DNA of 64,000 bases from Streptomyces sp. NBC_01723. GTDB taxonomy: Bacteria; Actinomycetota; Actinomycetes; Streptomycetales; Streptomycetaceae. The stretch covers positions 682,001 to 746,000 of the forward strand of contig NZ_CP109171.1 in the NCBI RefSeq assembly GCF_036246005.1, read 5' to 3'. The notes beneath the pieces were generated by a model that saw only the letters and a program-made list of their open reading frames with translations, made no database searches and was not told where the DNA came from. The translations under genes were made by a program, and so were the position numbers. Below are positions 35,938 through 42,884 of this stretch, piece by piece. Within the stretch, counting starts at the first letter, position 1, and every line of letters begins with the position of its first letter.

Positions 35938-36019
35938 CCGCCGCTGCGCCTCCGGTCCGAAGCACGAACTTGCGACTGCCCCTCACCCGGTGGAACAAAC
36001 TCCGCTTGCGGAAAAGTAC

Positions 36020-36457
36020 TCAGGACAGCGGAACGAGCACGGTGATGCACTTGCCGCCGGCGGGAAGATCTGCCACCCGCACGTCGTGGGCCAGCCGGCA
36101 GACGATCGGCCAGCCCCGGCCGCCGACGCGGCGGCGGCCCTGGTCGTCGGTGGCCGGCACGGCCACCGGCAGGTCGTGGCTGCGGTCGCTGACCGACAGG
36201 CGCACGCCGGGCCCCTCGACGTCGACCCGGAAGTCGGTGATGCCGCCGCCGTGCAGGATCGCGTTGGTGGTCAGCTCCGAGGCGACCAGTACGGCGTCCG
36301 AGAGGGCGTGCGCGCCGTACCGGACGGGACCGTCGACGCCCCAGCGCCCGGTGACGGCGCGTTCGACGGCTCTGCGGGCGTCGGCGGGCCGGCACGGCCG
36401 GTACCGGTCCGCGCCGTACTGATCCACGGCGGCTTCGGTCGTGTGCCTGTCGCACAT
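36020..36457 (-). CDS. RsbW-like anti-sigma factor (HATPase_c)
   Basis: A 145-residue GHKL protein with N-box VASELTTNAILHGGG, G1-like SDRSHDLPVAV and G2 GGRGWPIVCRLAHD, ending GGKCITVLVPL. It precedes a SigB/F/G-type sigma gene on the same strand, so it is the best candidate for that factor's cognate anti-sigma. GGGAGCGG lies just upstream of ATG 36457. All ATP-binding boxes appear intact, in contrast with the degenerate relative at 3773-4279. Confidence 0.88.
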   Translation of the reverse strand: MCDRHTTEAAVDQYGADRYRPCRPADARRAVERAVTGRWGVDGPVRYGAHALSDAVLVASELTTNAILHGGGITDFRVDVEGPGVRLSVSDRSHDLPVAVPATDDQGRRRVGGRGWPIVCRLAHDVRVADLPAGGKCITVLVPLS

Positions 36458-36625
36458 ACGTCCGCTCCCTGATCGGTGCCATGAGCCTTCGGTCCGGGCC
36501 GTGCGCCGTGGTGGGCGCCGTACGGACCCGTCACTTCCGGCTGACCTGTGGCCGCACCGGCAAACCTCGGGCCCTCCTTATGGCCCAACGGCCATCCGGG
36601 CGCCCTGCGCGGGTACGCGGAGTAC

Positions 36626-36841
36626 ATGACGGATGTTGTGGACTCGGACGAACTGCTCCGCCGGATGCACCGGGCGAGGACCCGTGCGCTGGAGGAAACA
36701 CGGAACTGGCGGGACCGGAGCGCGGAACTGCGGCCGACCGATCCGGAGGGATCCCGGGAGGCCGCCGTACGGGCGGTGGCGTACGAGGCCGTTCTGCGGG
36801 TGCTGGACGAGGTACTGACCCCGGGGCGCCACCCGCAGTAG
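36626..36841 (+). CDS. Hypothetical small helical protein
   Basis: A 71-residue charged, helical protein (MTDVVDSDELLRRMHRARTR, then SREAAVRAVAYEAVLRVLDEVL) that I do not recognise. GGAG lies four bases before the ATG at 36626, supporting this start over the longer frame to 36548. It is divergent from the RsbW-like gene and 65 bp upstream of the PLP decarboxylase. GGGTAC at 36611-36616 resembles a SigB -10 box but has no matching -35. Function unknown. Confidence 0.5.
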   Translation: MTDVVDSDELLRRMHRARTRALEETRNWRDRSAELRPTDPEGSREAAVRAVAYEAVLRVLDEVLTPGRHPQ

Positions 36842-36906
36842 GCCCCCCGGGTCGCAGTGAGCGACGGGGCGGATTGACGCCGTCCCGGGCGGGAAACCGG
36901 CCCGGC

Positions 36907-38385
36907 ATGACCGTCGACCACACCCGTGCACCCGTCCTGGAAGCTCTCGACACGTACCGCCGCGAGGGACGGCTGTCCTTCACGCCTCCGGGTCACAAGC
37001 AGGCGCGCGGCGCCGACCCCGCGGTCCGCGAGGTGCTGGGCGACGCCGTCTTCCACGGTGACGTGCTGGTGACGGGCGCTCTGGACGACCGGCTCACCCG
37101 GGGGAGGGTGCTGCGGCGCGCCGAGGAGCTGATGGCCGACGCCGTCCACGCCGACCACACCTTCTTCTCGACCTGCGGCAGCTCCCTGTCGGTGAAGGCG
37201 GCGATGCTGGCGGTCGCGGGACCGCACGAGAAGCTGCTGATCGGCCGGGACGCCCACAAGTCCGTGGTGTCGGGGCTGATCCTGTCCGGCATCGAGCCGG
37301 TCTGGGTGGAGCCGCGCTGGGACGGCGAGCGGCATCTGGCCCACCCGCCCTCCGCCGAGAATTTCGAGCAGGCGTTCGCCGCACATCCCGACGCCAAGGG
37401 CGCCCTGATCACCAGCCCCACGCCGTACGGTGCGAGCGCGGACCTGCGGGCCGTGGCCGAGGTCTGCCACCGGCGTTCGGTGCCGCTGATCGTCGACGAG
37501 GCGTGGGGCGCGCATCTGCCCTTCCACCCGGACCTGCCGTCCTGGGCGATGGACGCGGGCGCCGACATCTGCGTGACCAGCATCCACAAGATGGGCAGCG
37601 GTCTGGAGCAGGGCTCGGTCTTCCACCTGCGGGGTGACCTGGTCCCGGCGGAACTCCTCGGCATGCGGGCCGACCTGCTCGGCACCACCAGCCCCTCGGC
37701 ACTGATCTTCGCCGGGCTGGACGGCTGGCGCCGGCAGATGGCGCTGGGCGGGCGCGAGCTGATGGGGTCGGCGCTGGAGCTGGCGGCCGAGGTCCGCGCG
37801 GCCGTCGAGGAGATCGACGGCATGCACGTCGACGACCGGGACGACTACTGCGGACCCGGGCTGGCCCACGGCTTCGATCCGCTGCCCGTGATCATCGACC
37901 TCGACGGGCTCGGTGTCTCGGGCTTCCAGGCCGCGGACTGGCTGCGCGAGCACCGGAGCGTGGTCGCGCACGTGACCGACCACCGCCGCATCGGCGCGCA
38001 GCTCACCCACGGCGACGACCAGGAGACCGCGGGGGAACTGCTCGCCGCGCTCAAGGACCTCGCGAGCGCCGCCCCGCGCCTGGGCCCCGCTTCGCGCGTC
38101 GAGGTGCCGTCGCCTGCCGGGCTGCGGATGCCTCAGGTGCGGCTGCCCCGGGACGCGTTCTTCGGGCCCACCGAGGACGTACCGCTGGAGCGGGCCGCGG
38201 GCCGGATCGCGGCGGAGATGATCACGCCGTATCCGCCCGGTATCCCGGCCGTCCTGCCCGGCGAACGGCTGTCCGAACCCGTCCTGCGGTACCTGCGCAC
38301 CGGCCTGGACGCCGGGATGTACCTTCCGGACCCCAGCGATCCGTCGCTGCGGACGGTCCGGGTGGCCGCGGAGAACGGTGCCTGA
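36907..38385 (+). CDS. Orn/Lys/Arg decarboxylase-family PLP enzyme
   Basis: A 492-residue fold-type I PLP enzyme. LSFTPPGHKQARG at the start, FFSTCGSSLSVKAAML, RDAHKSVVSGLILSG, PLIVDEAWGAHLPFHP and TSIHKMGSGLEQGS (PLP-binding Lys) are the family motifs. The length is that of the short bacterial type without the N-terminal wing domain of E. coli inducible decarboxylases. It probably decarboxylates lysine, arginine or ornithine to a polyamine precursor; the exact substrate is not readable. The ATG at 36907 is chosen because the family N-terminus starts there, though the ribosome site is weak. Confidence 0.88.
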   Translation: MTVDHTRAPVLEALDTYRREGRLSFTPPGHKQARGADPAVREVLGDAVFHGDVLVTGALDDRLTRGRVLRRAEELMADAVHADHTFFSTCGSSLSVKAAMLAVAGPHEKLLIGRDAHKSVVSGLILSGIEPVWVEPRWDGERHLAHPPSAENFEQAFAAHPDAKGALITSPTPYGASADLRAVAEVCHRRSVPLIVDEAWGAHLPFHPDLPSWAMDAGADICVTSIHKMGSGLEQGSVFHLRGDLVPAELLGMRADLLGTTSPSALIFAGLDGWRRQMALGGRELMGSALELAAEVRAAVEEIDGMHVDDRDDYCGPGLAHGFDPLPVIIDLDGLGVSGFQAADWLREHRSVVAHVTDHRRIGAQLTHGDDQETAGELLAALKDLASAAPRLGPASRVEVPSPAGLRMPQVRLPRDAFFGPTEDVPLERAAGRIAAEMITPYPPGIPAVLPGERLSEPVLRYLRTGLDAGMYLPDPSDPSLRTVRVAAENGA

Positions 38386-38454
38386 GACGGTCCGTCCGTG
38401 CGTGAGTCCGGTCACGTACGCCCACCCCGGTTTCCCCGGACACCCCAGGATGGT

Positions 38455-38552
38455 TTAGCGTTCATCCATACGTGGCGACGGAGTCGACCGAAAGTCCTCC
38501 GCGGTCACCGCTGACAGCCCTGGCCGGCCTCCCCCGTCCGGCCAGGGCTTTT
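38455..38552 (+). ncRNA. Candidate structured small RNA
   Basis: In an ORF-free gap, the + strand can fold into CGGAG-TC-GAC-loop-GTC-CTCCG (38479-38501, loop CGAAA), a short GCGGT/ACCGC element (38501-38511) and a long terminator stem (38516-38549) followed by TTTT. Consecutive helices ended by an intrinsic terminator with a U-tract, rare in this GC-rich DNA, suggest an independent transcript of roughly 100 nt. The 5' end is a guess; no convincing promoter was identified. I do not recognise a known RNA family, and it could instead be the 3' end of the decarboxylase mRNA. Confidence 0.4.
38516..38552 (+). terminator. Intrinsic terminator with U-tract
   Basis: AGCCCTGGCCGG (38516-38527) and CCGGCCAGGGCT (38538-38549) form a perfect 12-bp stem with a C-rich 10-base loop, followed by TTTTC. 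This is the most canonical rho-independent terminator in the window. Confidence 0.85.
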
Positions 38553-38696
38553 CATGCCCGCGCACCGCCGTCCCCGGATTCCGCACCGAATCCGTACGGG
38601 ATCCGCCGTCCGCCGAATGGCCCAGCGCGCCGACAACGACTGAAATGGGCATAGGGAAAGCCCCGGAACCGAATCGCCGGCGAGGAGCCCCGTGCC

Positions 38697-39152
38697 ATGA
38701 CCAAAGCGATCAAACTCCTGACCGCCCTTCCCCCGGCCCAGCGCGAGCGGCTGATGGCGCTCGCGCGGGAGATCTCCTTTCCGGAGGACGCCCGGATCTT
38801 CGAGGCGGGCGACCGGGCCGACCGCTTCTGGGTCATCCGCTCCGGCGCGGTCTCACTGACCCAGCAGGTGACGTCCATGCAGAAGGTCACCGTCGCCAGC
38901 CTCGGCGTGGGCGACCTGCTCGGCTGGTCCTGGCTGTTCCCGCCCTACGAGTGGGACTTCGGCGCCGAGGCGTTCAGCCAGGTGCGCGCCTACGAGTTCG
39001 ACGCGGCCACGGTGCTCGACCTGTGCGAGGAGGACCCGCACCTGGGCATCGTGCTGGTGCGGTCGGTCGCCGAGATCCTCGCGCACCGGCTGGAGACCAC
39101 CAGGGGCCGGCTCATGGACCACTACGCGCTGCACGGGCGCGGGTCCCTGTAG
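38697..39152 (+). CDS. Stand-alone cyclic-nucleotide-binding-fold protein
   Basis: A 151-residue Crp-type beta-roll (residues about 5-125: FPEDARIFEAGDRADRFWVIRSGAVSLTQQV, GVGDLLGWSWLFPPYEWDFGAEAF) with a C-terminal helix. There is no DNA-binding helix-turn-helix. The phosphate-binding cassette lacks the usual Arg, so cAMP binding is doubtful. A GAGGAG site precedes the ATG. The similar domain in the histidine kinase at 51128 suggests a shared role as a protein-protein or other-ligand sensor. It converges on the MFS gene with a 6-bp gap. Confidence 0.8.
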   Translation: MTKAIKLLTALPPAQRERLMALAREISFPEDARIFEAGDRADRFWVIRSGAVSLTQQVTSMQKVTVASLGVGDLLGWSWLFPPYEWDFGAEAFSQVRAYEFDAATVLDLCEEDPHLGIVLVRSVAEILAHRLETTRGRLMDHYALHGRGSL

Positions 39153-39158
39153 GCGTAC

Positions 39159-40493
39159 TCAGACGCGGTAGCGGCGCAGCGCCGGCACCGCGGCCGCCAG
39201 GGCCAGCATCACGACCACGACGAGCAGCCCGCCGCCCGTCACCGCCTCGCGCGCGCCGAAGGCGGAGCCCGCTCCGCCGTGCAGGACGTCGGCCAGCCGC
39301 GGACCGCCCGCCACGACGACGGTGAACACCCCCTGCATCCGCCCGCGCATCTCGTCGGTCGCGGCGGACAGCAGGATCGCCCCACGGAACACCATGGACA
39401 CCATGTCGGCGACTCCCGCCACCGCCAGGAACGCCACCGCGAGCCACAGACTCCCGCTCAGTCCGAAACCGGCGACGGCGGCACCCCAGACGACGACGGC
39501 GCCGATCACCATCCAGCCGTGCCGCCGCGCCCGGGAGAAAGTGCCCGAGAACAGCCCGCCGGCCACCGCGCCGATCGGGATCGCCGCGAACAGCAGCCCC
39601 AGGGCGAGCCCTTCGCCGTACGGGGCGTAGGTTTCCGCGGCGAGCTGCGGGAACAGCGCGCGGGGCATGCCGAGGACCATGGCGACGATGTCGGCCAGGA
39701 AGGACAGCAGCAGCACCTTGTGCCCGGCGATGTAGCGGAAGCCGGCCACGATCTCGCGCACGCCCGCGCGCCCCACCGCCGTGCCCGCGAGCGGCGGGAG
39801 GGCGGGCAGCCGGTAGACCGCCCACACCGTGACGCACAGGGCCAGCGCGTCGATCAGGTACAGCTCGGGCAGTCCGATCACCGGGATGAGCGCACCGGCG
39901 AGCAGCGGACCGACCACCTGCCCGGTCTGCATCACGGTCGAGCCGAGCGCGTTGGCCGCGGCCAGTTCACCCTCGGGGACCAGCCGGGCGACGGAGGCGT
40001 TGCGGGCCGGGGCGTTGAGGCCCCAGAAGGCCTGCTGGAGCGCGAGCAGCAGCATCAGGGCGCCCACCGACTCCAGACCGGTGACCGCCTGCACCCAGAA
40101 CAGCAGCGAGGTGACGGCGATGCCGGTGTTGGTGATCAGCAGCAGCTTGCGGCGGTCCATGGTGTCGGCGACGGCGCCGCCCCACAGCGCGAACACGACG
40201 AGCGGCAGCAGACCGGCGAGACTGGCGGCGCCCACCCAGGCCGAGGAACCGGTGATGTCGTAGATCTGCTTGGGCACCGCGACCGCGGTGAGCTGGCTGC
40301 CGACGGCCGTGACGATGGTCGAGGACCACAGCCTGCGGTAGGCGGGGCGGCGCAGCGGGCGGGTGTCCATCGCCCAGCGGCGCCACCCGCGCCGCGCCCC
40401 CTCGTCCGGGGCGGGGGTCTTCGCCGCCCCCTGCTCGGTCCCGCTCTCGCTGCTCTCGCTGGTGTCCACGCGCTTCCTACGTGCTCGATACAT
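39159..40493 (-). CDS. MFS transporter
   Basis: A 444-residue protein with about 12 hydrophobic helices after a cytosolic start (MDTRPLRRPAYRRLWSS is the typical opening of the first helix region). Conserved MFS features include ALWGGAVADTMDRRKLLLITN, a motif A loop between helices 2 and 3. The pattern is that of EntS/MacB-like drug or siderophore exporters; the substrate is unknown. ATG 40493 is used. GTG 40469, preceded by AGGAAG, is a good alternative and would drop eight residues. It lies 46 bp downstream of the lysE-like gene in the same direction. Confidence 0.88.
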   Translation of the reverse strand: MYRARRKRVDTSESSESGTEQGAAKTPAPDEGARRGWRRWAMDTRPLRRPAYRRLWSSTIVTAVGSQLTAVAVPKQIYDITGSSAWVGAASLAGLLPLVVFALWGGAVADTMDRRKLLLITNTGIAVTSLLFWVQAVTGLESVGALMLLLALQQAFWGLNAPARNASVARLVPEGELAAANALGSTVMQTGQVVGPLLAGALIPVIGLPELYLIDALALCVTVWAVYRLPALPPLAGTAVGRAGVREIVAGFRYIAGHKVLLLSFLADIVAMVLGMPRALFPQLAAETYAPYGEGLALGLLFAAIPIGAVAGGLFSGTFSRARRHGWMVIGAVVVWGAAVAGFGLSGSLWLAVAFLAVAGVADMVSMVFRGAILLSAATDEMRGRMQGVFTVVVAGGPRLADVLHGGAGSAFGAREAVTGGGLLVVVVMLALAAAVPALRRYRV

Positions 40494-40539
40494 CTTTCGA
40501 CTGCGGAGATCAGTGTCGCAGCTCCGTTCGAGCGGAGGG

Positions 40540-41154
40540 TCAGGCGTCGGCGATGAGGCTCACCCCGAGGACGATCATGGTGACGGCGACCAGCCCGTCC
40601 AGCACCCGCCAGGCCGCGGGCCGGGCCAGGAAGCGGCCGAGGTGGCGGGCGCCGAAGCCGAGGACCGCGAACCAGACCAGGCTGGCCGCGGCGGCGCCCA
40701 GACCGAAGGTCCAGCGCAGCGGGCCCCGGTCGGCGGCCACCGAGCCCAGCAGGAACACGGTGTCGAGGTAGACGTGCGGGTTGAGCCAGGTCAGCGCCAG
40801 GCAGGTGAGCACCGCCCGGCGGCGGGAGCCCGCGGTGTCGCCCTCCGTCCGCAGCGCGCCGGCCGGGCGGAACACGCGCCGGGCGGCGAGGGCGCCGTAG
40901 CAGAGCAGGAAGGCGCCGCCGATCCAGCCGACCACGGTCAGCGCGTCCGGCCACGCCACCACCACCGCGCCGACGCCGCCGACGCCCAGGGCGATGAGCA
41001 GGGCGTCGGACAGGGCGCAGATGCCGACCACGGCGAGGACCGCGTCGCGACGGATCCCCTGCCGCAGGACGAAGGCGTTCTGGGCGCCGATGGCGACGAT
41101 GAGCGAGAGACCGGTGCCGAAGCCGGCGGCCGCGGCGGTGAGGGCGTTGTGCAT
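40540..41154 (-). CDS. LysE/ArgO family amino acid exporter
   Basis: A 204-residue membrane protein with about six helices. GFGTGLSLIVAIGAQNAFVLRQGIRR and LTCLALTWLNPHVYLDTVFLLGSVA are the family signatures. LysE/ArgO exports lysine or arginine when internal levels are high. It is divergent from a LysR-family gene with a dyad between them, the same layout as lysE/lysG in Corynebacterium and argO/argP in E. coli, which strongly supports the assignment. The MFS gene follows and may be co-transcribed. Confidence 0.92.
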   Translation of the reverse strand: MHNALTAAAAGFGTGLSLIVAIGAQNAFVLRQGIRRDAVLAVVGICALSDALLIALGVGGVGAVVVAWPDALTVVGWIGGAFLLCYGALAARRVFRPAGALRTEGDTAGSRRRAVLTCLALTWLNPHVYLDTVFLLGSVAADRGPLRWTFGLGAAAASLVWFAVLGFGARHLGRFLARPAAWRVLDGLVAVTMIVLGVSLIADA

Positions 41155-41190
41155 GCTCTCGACGCTAAGCGGACGATCACCACAGGTACA

Positions 41191-41216
41191 GCTAAAGATT
41201 CTTACGTATCCTTAGC
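41191..41216. promoter_or_regulatory. LysR-type operator between lysE-like and lysG-like genes
   Basis: GCTAAAGAT (41191-41199) and ATCCTTAGC (41208-41216) form an inverted repeat matching at 8 of 9 positions, with an 8-base spacer. Another GCTAAG lies at 41164. The dyad sits 37 bp from the exporter ATG and 4 bp from the regulator start, as expected for an autoregulated LysR site. Confidence 0.65.
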
Positions 41217-41220
41217 GCTC

Positions 41221-42129
41221 GTGATGACTCCGGAGACCGCGGATCTGCCGCTCGACCAGGTGCGCACCCTGCTGGCCGTGGTGGACGAGGGCACGTTCGA
41301 CGCGGCCGCCGCCGCGCTGCACGTGACGCCGTCCGCGGTCAGTCAGCGGGTGAAGGCCCTGGAGCAGCGCACCGGCCGGGTCCTGCTGCTGCGCACCAAG
41401 CCGGTGCGGCCGACGGAGTCCGGCGCGGTGCTGGTGCGCCTCGCCCGCCAGGTCGCCCGGCTGGAGCGGGACGCGTACGCCGAGCTGGGGCTGAGCGGGG
41501 CGGCCGGCGAGCCCACCCGGGTGTCGATCGCCGTCAACGCGGACTCGCTCGCCACCTGGTTCCTCGGCGCGCTCACGGAGTTGCCGCAGGAGCCCCGGAT
41601 CTGTTTCGAGGTCCGGCGCGAGGACGAGGCCCACACGGCGGCCCTGCTGCGGGAGGGCGCGGTGATGGCCGCGGTGACCTCCTCGCCCGAACCCGTCCCG
41701 GGCTGCGCCGTCCGGTTCCTGGGGCGGATGCGCTACCTGCCCTGCGCCGGCCCCGGATTCGCCGAGCGCCATTTGGGCGGGCCGCTGCGGGAAGCGCTGG
41801 GCGTGGCACCCGTGGTGGTCTTCGACCGGCGGGACGACTTCCAGGACGGCTTCGCCCGGCGGTTCGGGCACGAGGGCGCGAGCACCACGCGTCACTACGT
41901 GCCGACCTCGGAGGGCTTCGTGGAGGCCATCGCCGCCGGCCTCGGCTGGGGCATGGTGCCGGAGCCGCAGGCGGAGCCGCTGCTGCGTACCGGGAGGCTC
42001 GTCGACTTCGCACCGGACCTGTCGGTGGACGCTCCGCTCCACTGGCAGCAGTGGAAACTCGACTCCCCCGCGCTGGCCATGGTGGCCGACGCGGTGACGG
42101 CGGCGGCCCGGCGGGCACTGCGACGCTAG
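41221..42129 (+). CDS. LysR family regulator, ArgP/LysG type
   Basis: A 302-residue LysR regulator. The N-terminal winged helix (LPLDQVRTLLAVVDEGTFDAAAAALHVTPSAVSQRVKALEQRTG) is of the ArgP/IciA type, followed by a substrate-binding domain (RVSIAVNADSLATWFLGAL). It should sense lysine or arginine and activate the divergent exporter. GTG 41221 or ATG 41224 is the start; no Shine-Dalgarno is visible and TATCCT lies about ten bases upstream, so the message may be leaderless. Its operator overlaps its own promoter. Confidence 0.9.
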   Translation: MMTPETADLPLDQVRTLLAVVDEGTFDAAAAALHVTPSAVSQRVKALEQRTGRVLLLRTKPVRPTESGAVLVRLARQVARLERDAYAELGLSGAAGEPTRVSIAVNADSLATWFLGALTELPQEPRICFEVRREDEAHTAALLREGAVMAAVTSSPEPVPGCAVRFLGRMRYLPCAGPGFAERHLGGPLREALGVAPVVVFDRRDDFQDGFARRFGHEGASTTRHYVPTSEGFVEAIAAGLGWGMVPEPQAEPLLRTGRLVDFAPDLSVDAPLHWQQWKLDSPALAMVADAVTAAARRALRR

Positions 42130-42243
42130 ACACATCGCGGTGTCCGTGGCGTCGAGCCGGTTTCGGCCCGCTGTCGACAGGTCACCCGCATCGGAGTAAG
42201 CCATGCACGAGGGCGCCAACGAAACCGATCGCAGGTGACTTTG

Positions 42244-42498
42244 ATGGACAACTGGCGAGAGCACGCCGCGTGCCGTACGGAGGATCCCGACCTGTTCTTC
42301 CCCATCGGCACCACCGGCCCGGCCGCTTTGCAGACCGAGCAGGCGAAGGCGGTCTGCCGCGGCTGTCCGGTCCAGGAGCAGTGTCTGCGATGGGCGCTCG
42401 ACACCGGGCAGTCCATCGGCGTCTGGGGCGGGACCAGCGAGCTGGAACGCCGTGCGCTCAAGCGGCGCGAGGCCGTGCGCAGAAGGTCGGGCGCGTGA
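42244..42498 (+). CDS. WhiB family iron-sulfur transcriptional regulator
   Basis: An 84-residue Wbl protein: DNWREHAACRTEDPDLFFPIG, then AKAVCRGCPVQEQCLRWAL gives four cysteines in C-...-C-x2-C-x5-C spacing for a [4Fe-4S] cluster. GVWGGTSELERR is the G[VI]WGG turn and is followed by a basic tail (RRALKRREAVRRR). Wbl proteins bind sigma region 4 and respond to redox or NO. ATG 42244 follows AGGTGA; GTG 42235 is an alternative. The stop overlaps the DUF488 start (GTGA). Confidence 0.92.
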   Translation: MDNWREHAACRTEDPDLFFPIGTTGPAALQTEQAKAVCRGCPVQEQCLRWALDTGQSIGVWGGTSELERRALKRREAVRRRSGA

Positions 42499-42848
42499 CC
42501 GTCCGGGTGCGCCGCGTCTACGACCCGCCCGAGCCCGACGACGGAGTGCGGGTCCTGGTGGACCGGCTGTGGCCGCGGGGCGTGTCGAAGGACGCGGCCC
42601 GGGTGGCCGAATGGCCCAAGGGCCTCACCCCGTCGACCGAGCTGCGCCGCTGGTACCACGCCGGCGAGGGCTCCTTCGCGGAGTTCACCGAGCGGTACGA
42701 GGCCGAGCTGGCCGGGCCCCAGGAGACGGAACTCCTCGACCATGTGCGGGAACTGGCGAGCGCGGGCGACGTGACGCTGCTGACGGCGTCCAAGTCGCCC
42801 GGGGAGAGCCACGCCGCCGTGCTGCTCCGCCTCCTCGACGGGAAGTGA
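42495..42848 (+). CDS. DUF488 family protein
   Basis: A 117-residue protein with VRRVYDPPEPDDGVRVLVDRLWPRGVSK, AEWPKGLTPSTELRRWYHAG and DVTLLTASKSPGESHAAVLLRLL, characteristic of DUF488/YeaO. Its biochemical role is unknown. The GTG start overlaps the WhiB stop by four bases, so both are translated from one mRNA, an unusual pairing. It converges on the flavoprotein gene. Confidence 0.85.
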   Translation: MTVRVRRVYDPPEPDDGVRVLVDRLWPRGVSKDAARVAEWPKGLTPSTELRRWYHAGEGSFAEFTERYEAELAGPQETELLDHVRELASAGDVTLLTASKSPGESHAAVLLRLLDGK

Positions 42849-42884
42849 GGCGGCGGAGCAGCACACGGGCGGACTCCCCGTCGG

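Larger units (their letters stand above)
38386..38696. other. 311-bp intergenic region holding a candidate small RNA
   Basis: This gap between the decarboxylase and the cyclic-nucleotide-binding protein contains a structured segment ending in a strong intrinsic terminator (38455-38552, listed separately). The remainder, 38553-38696, shows no convincing ORF; it holds GAGGAG just before ATG 38697. Confidence 0.6.

Noticed and set aside
36611..36616. GGGTAC upstream of the small protein at 36626 as a SigB promoter
   Set aside because: No GNNT lies 14-16 bases upstream, and the distance to the start is too short for the ribosome site.
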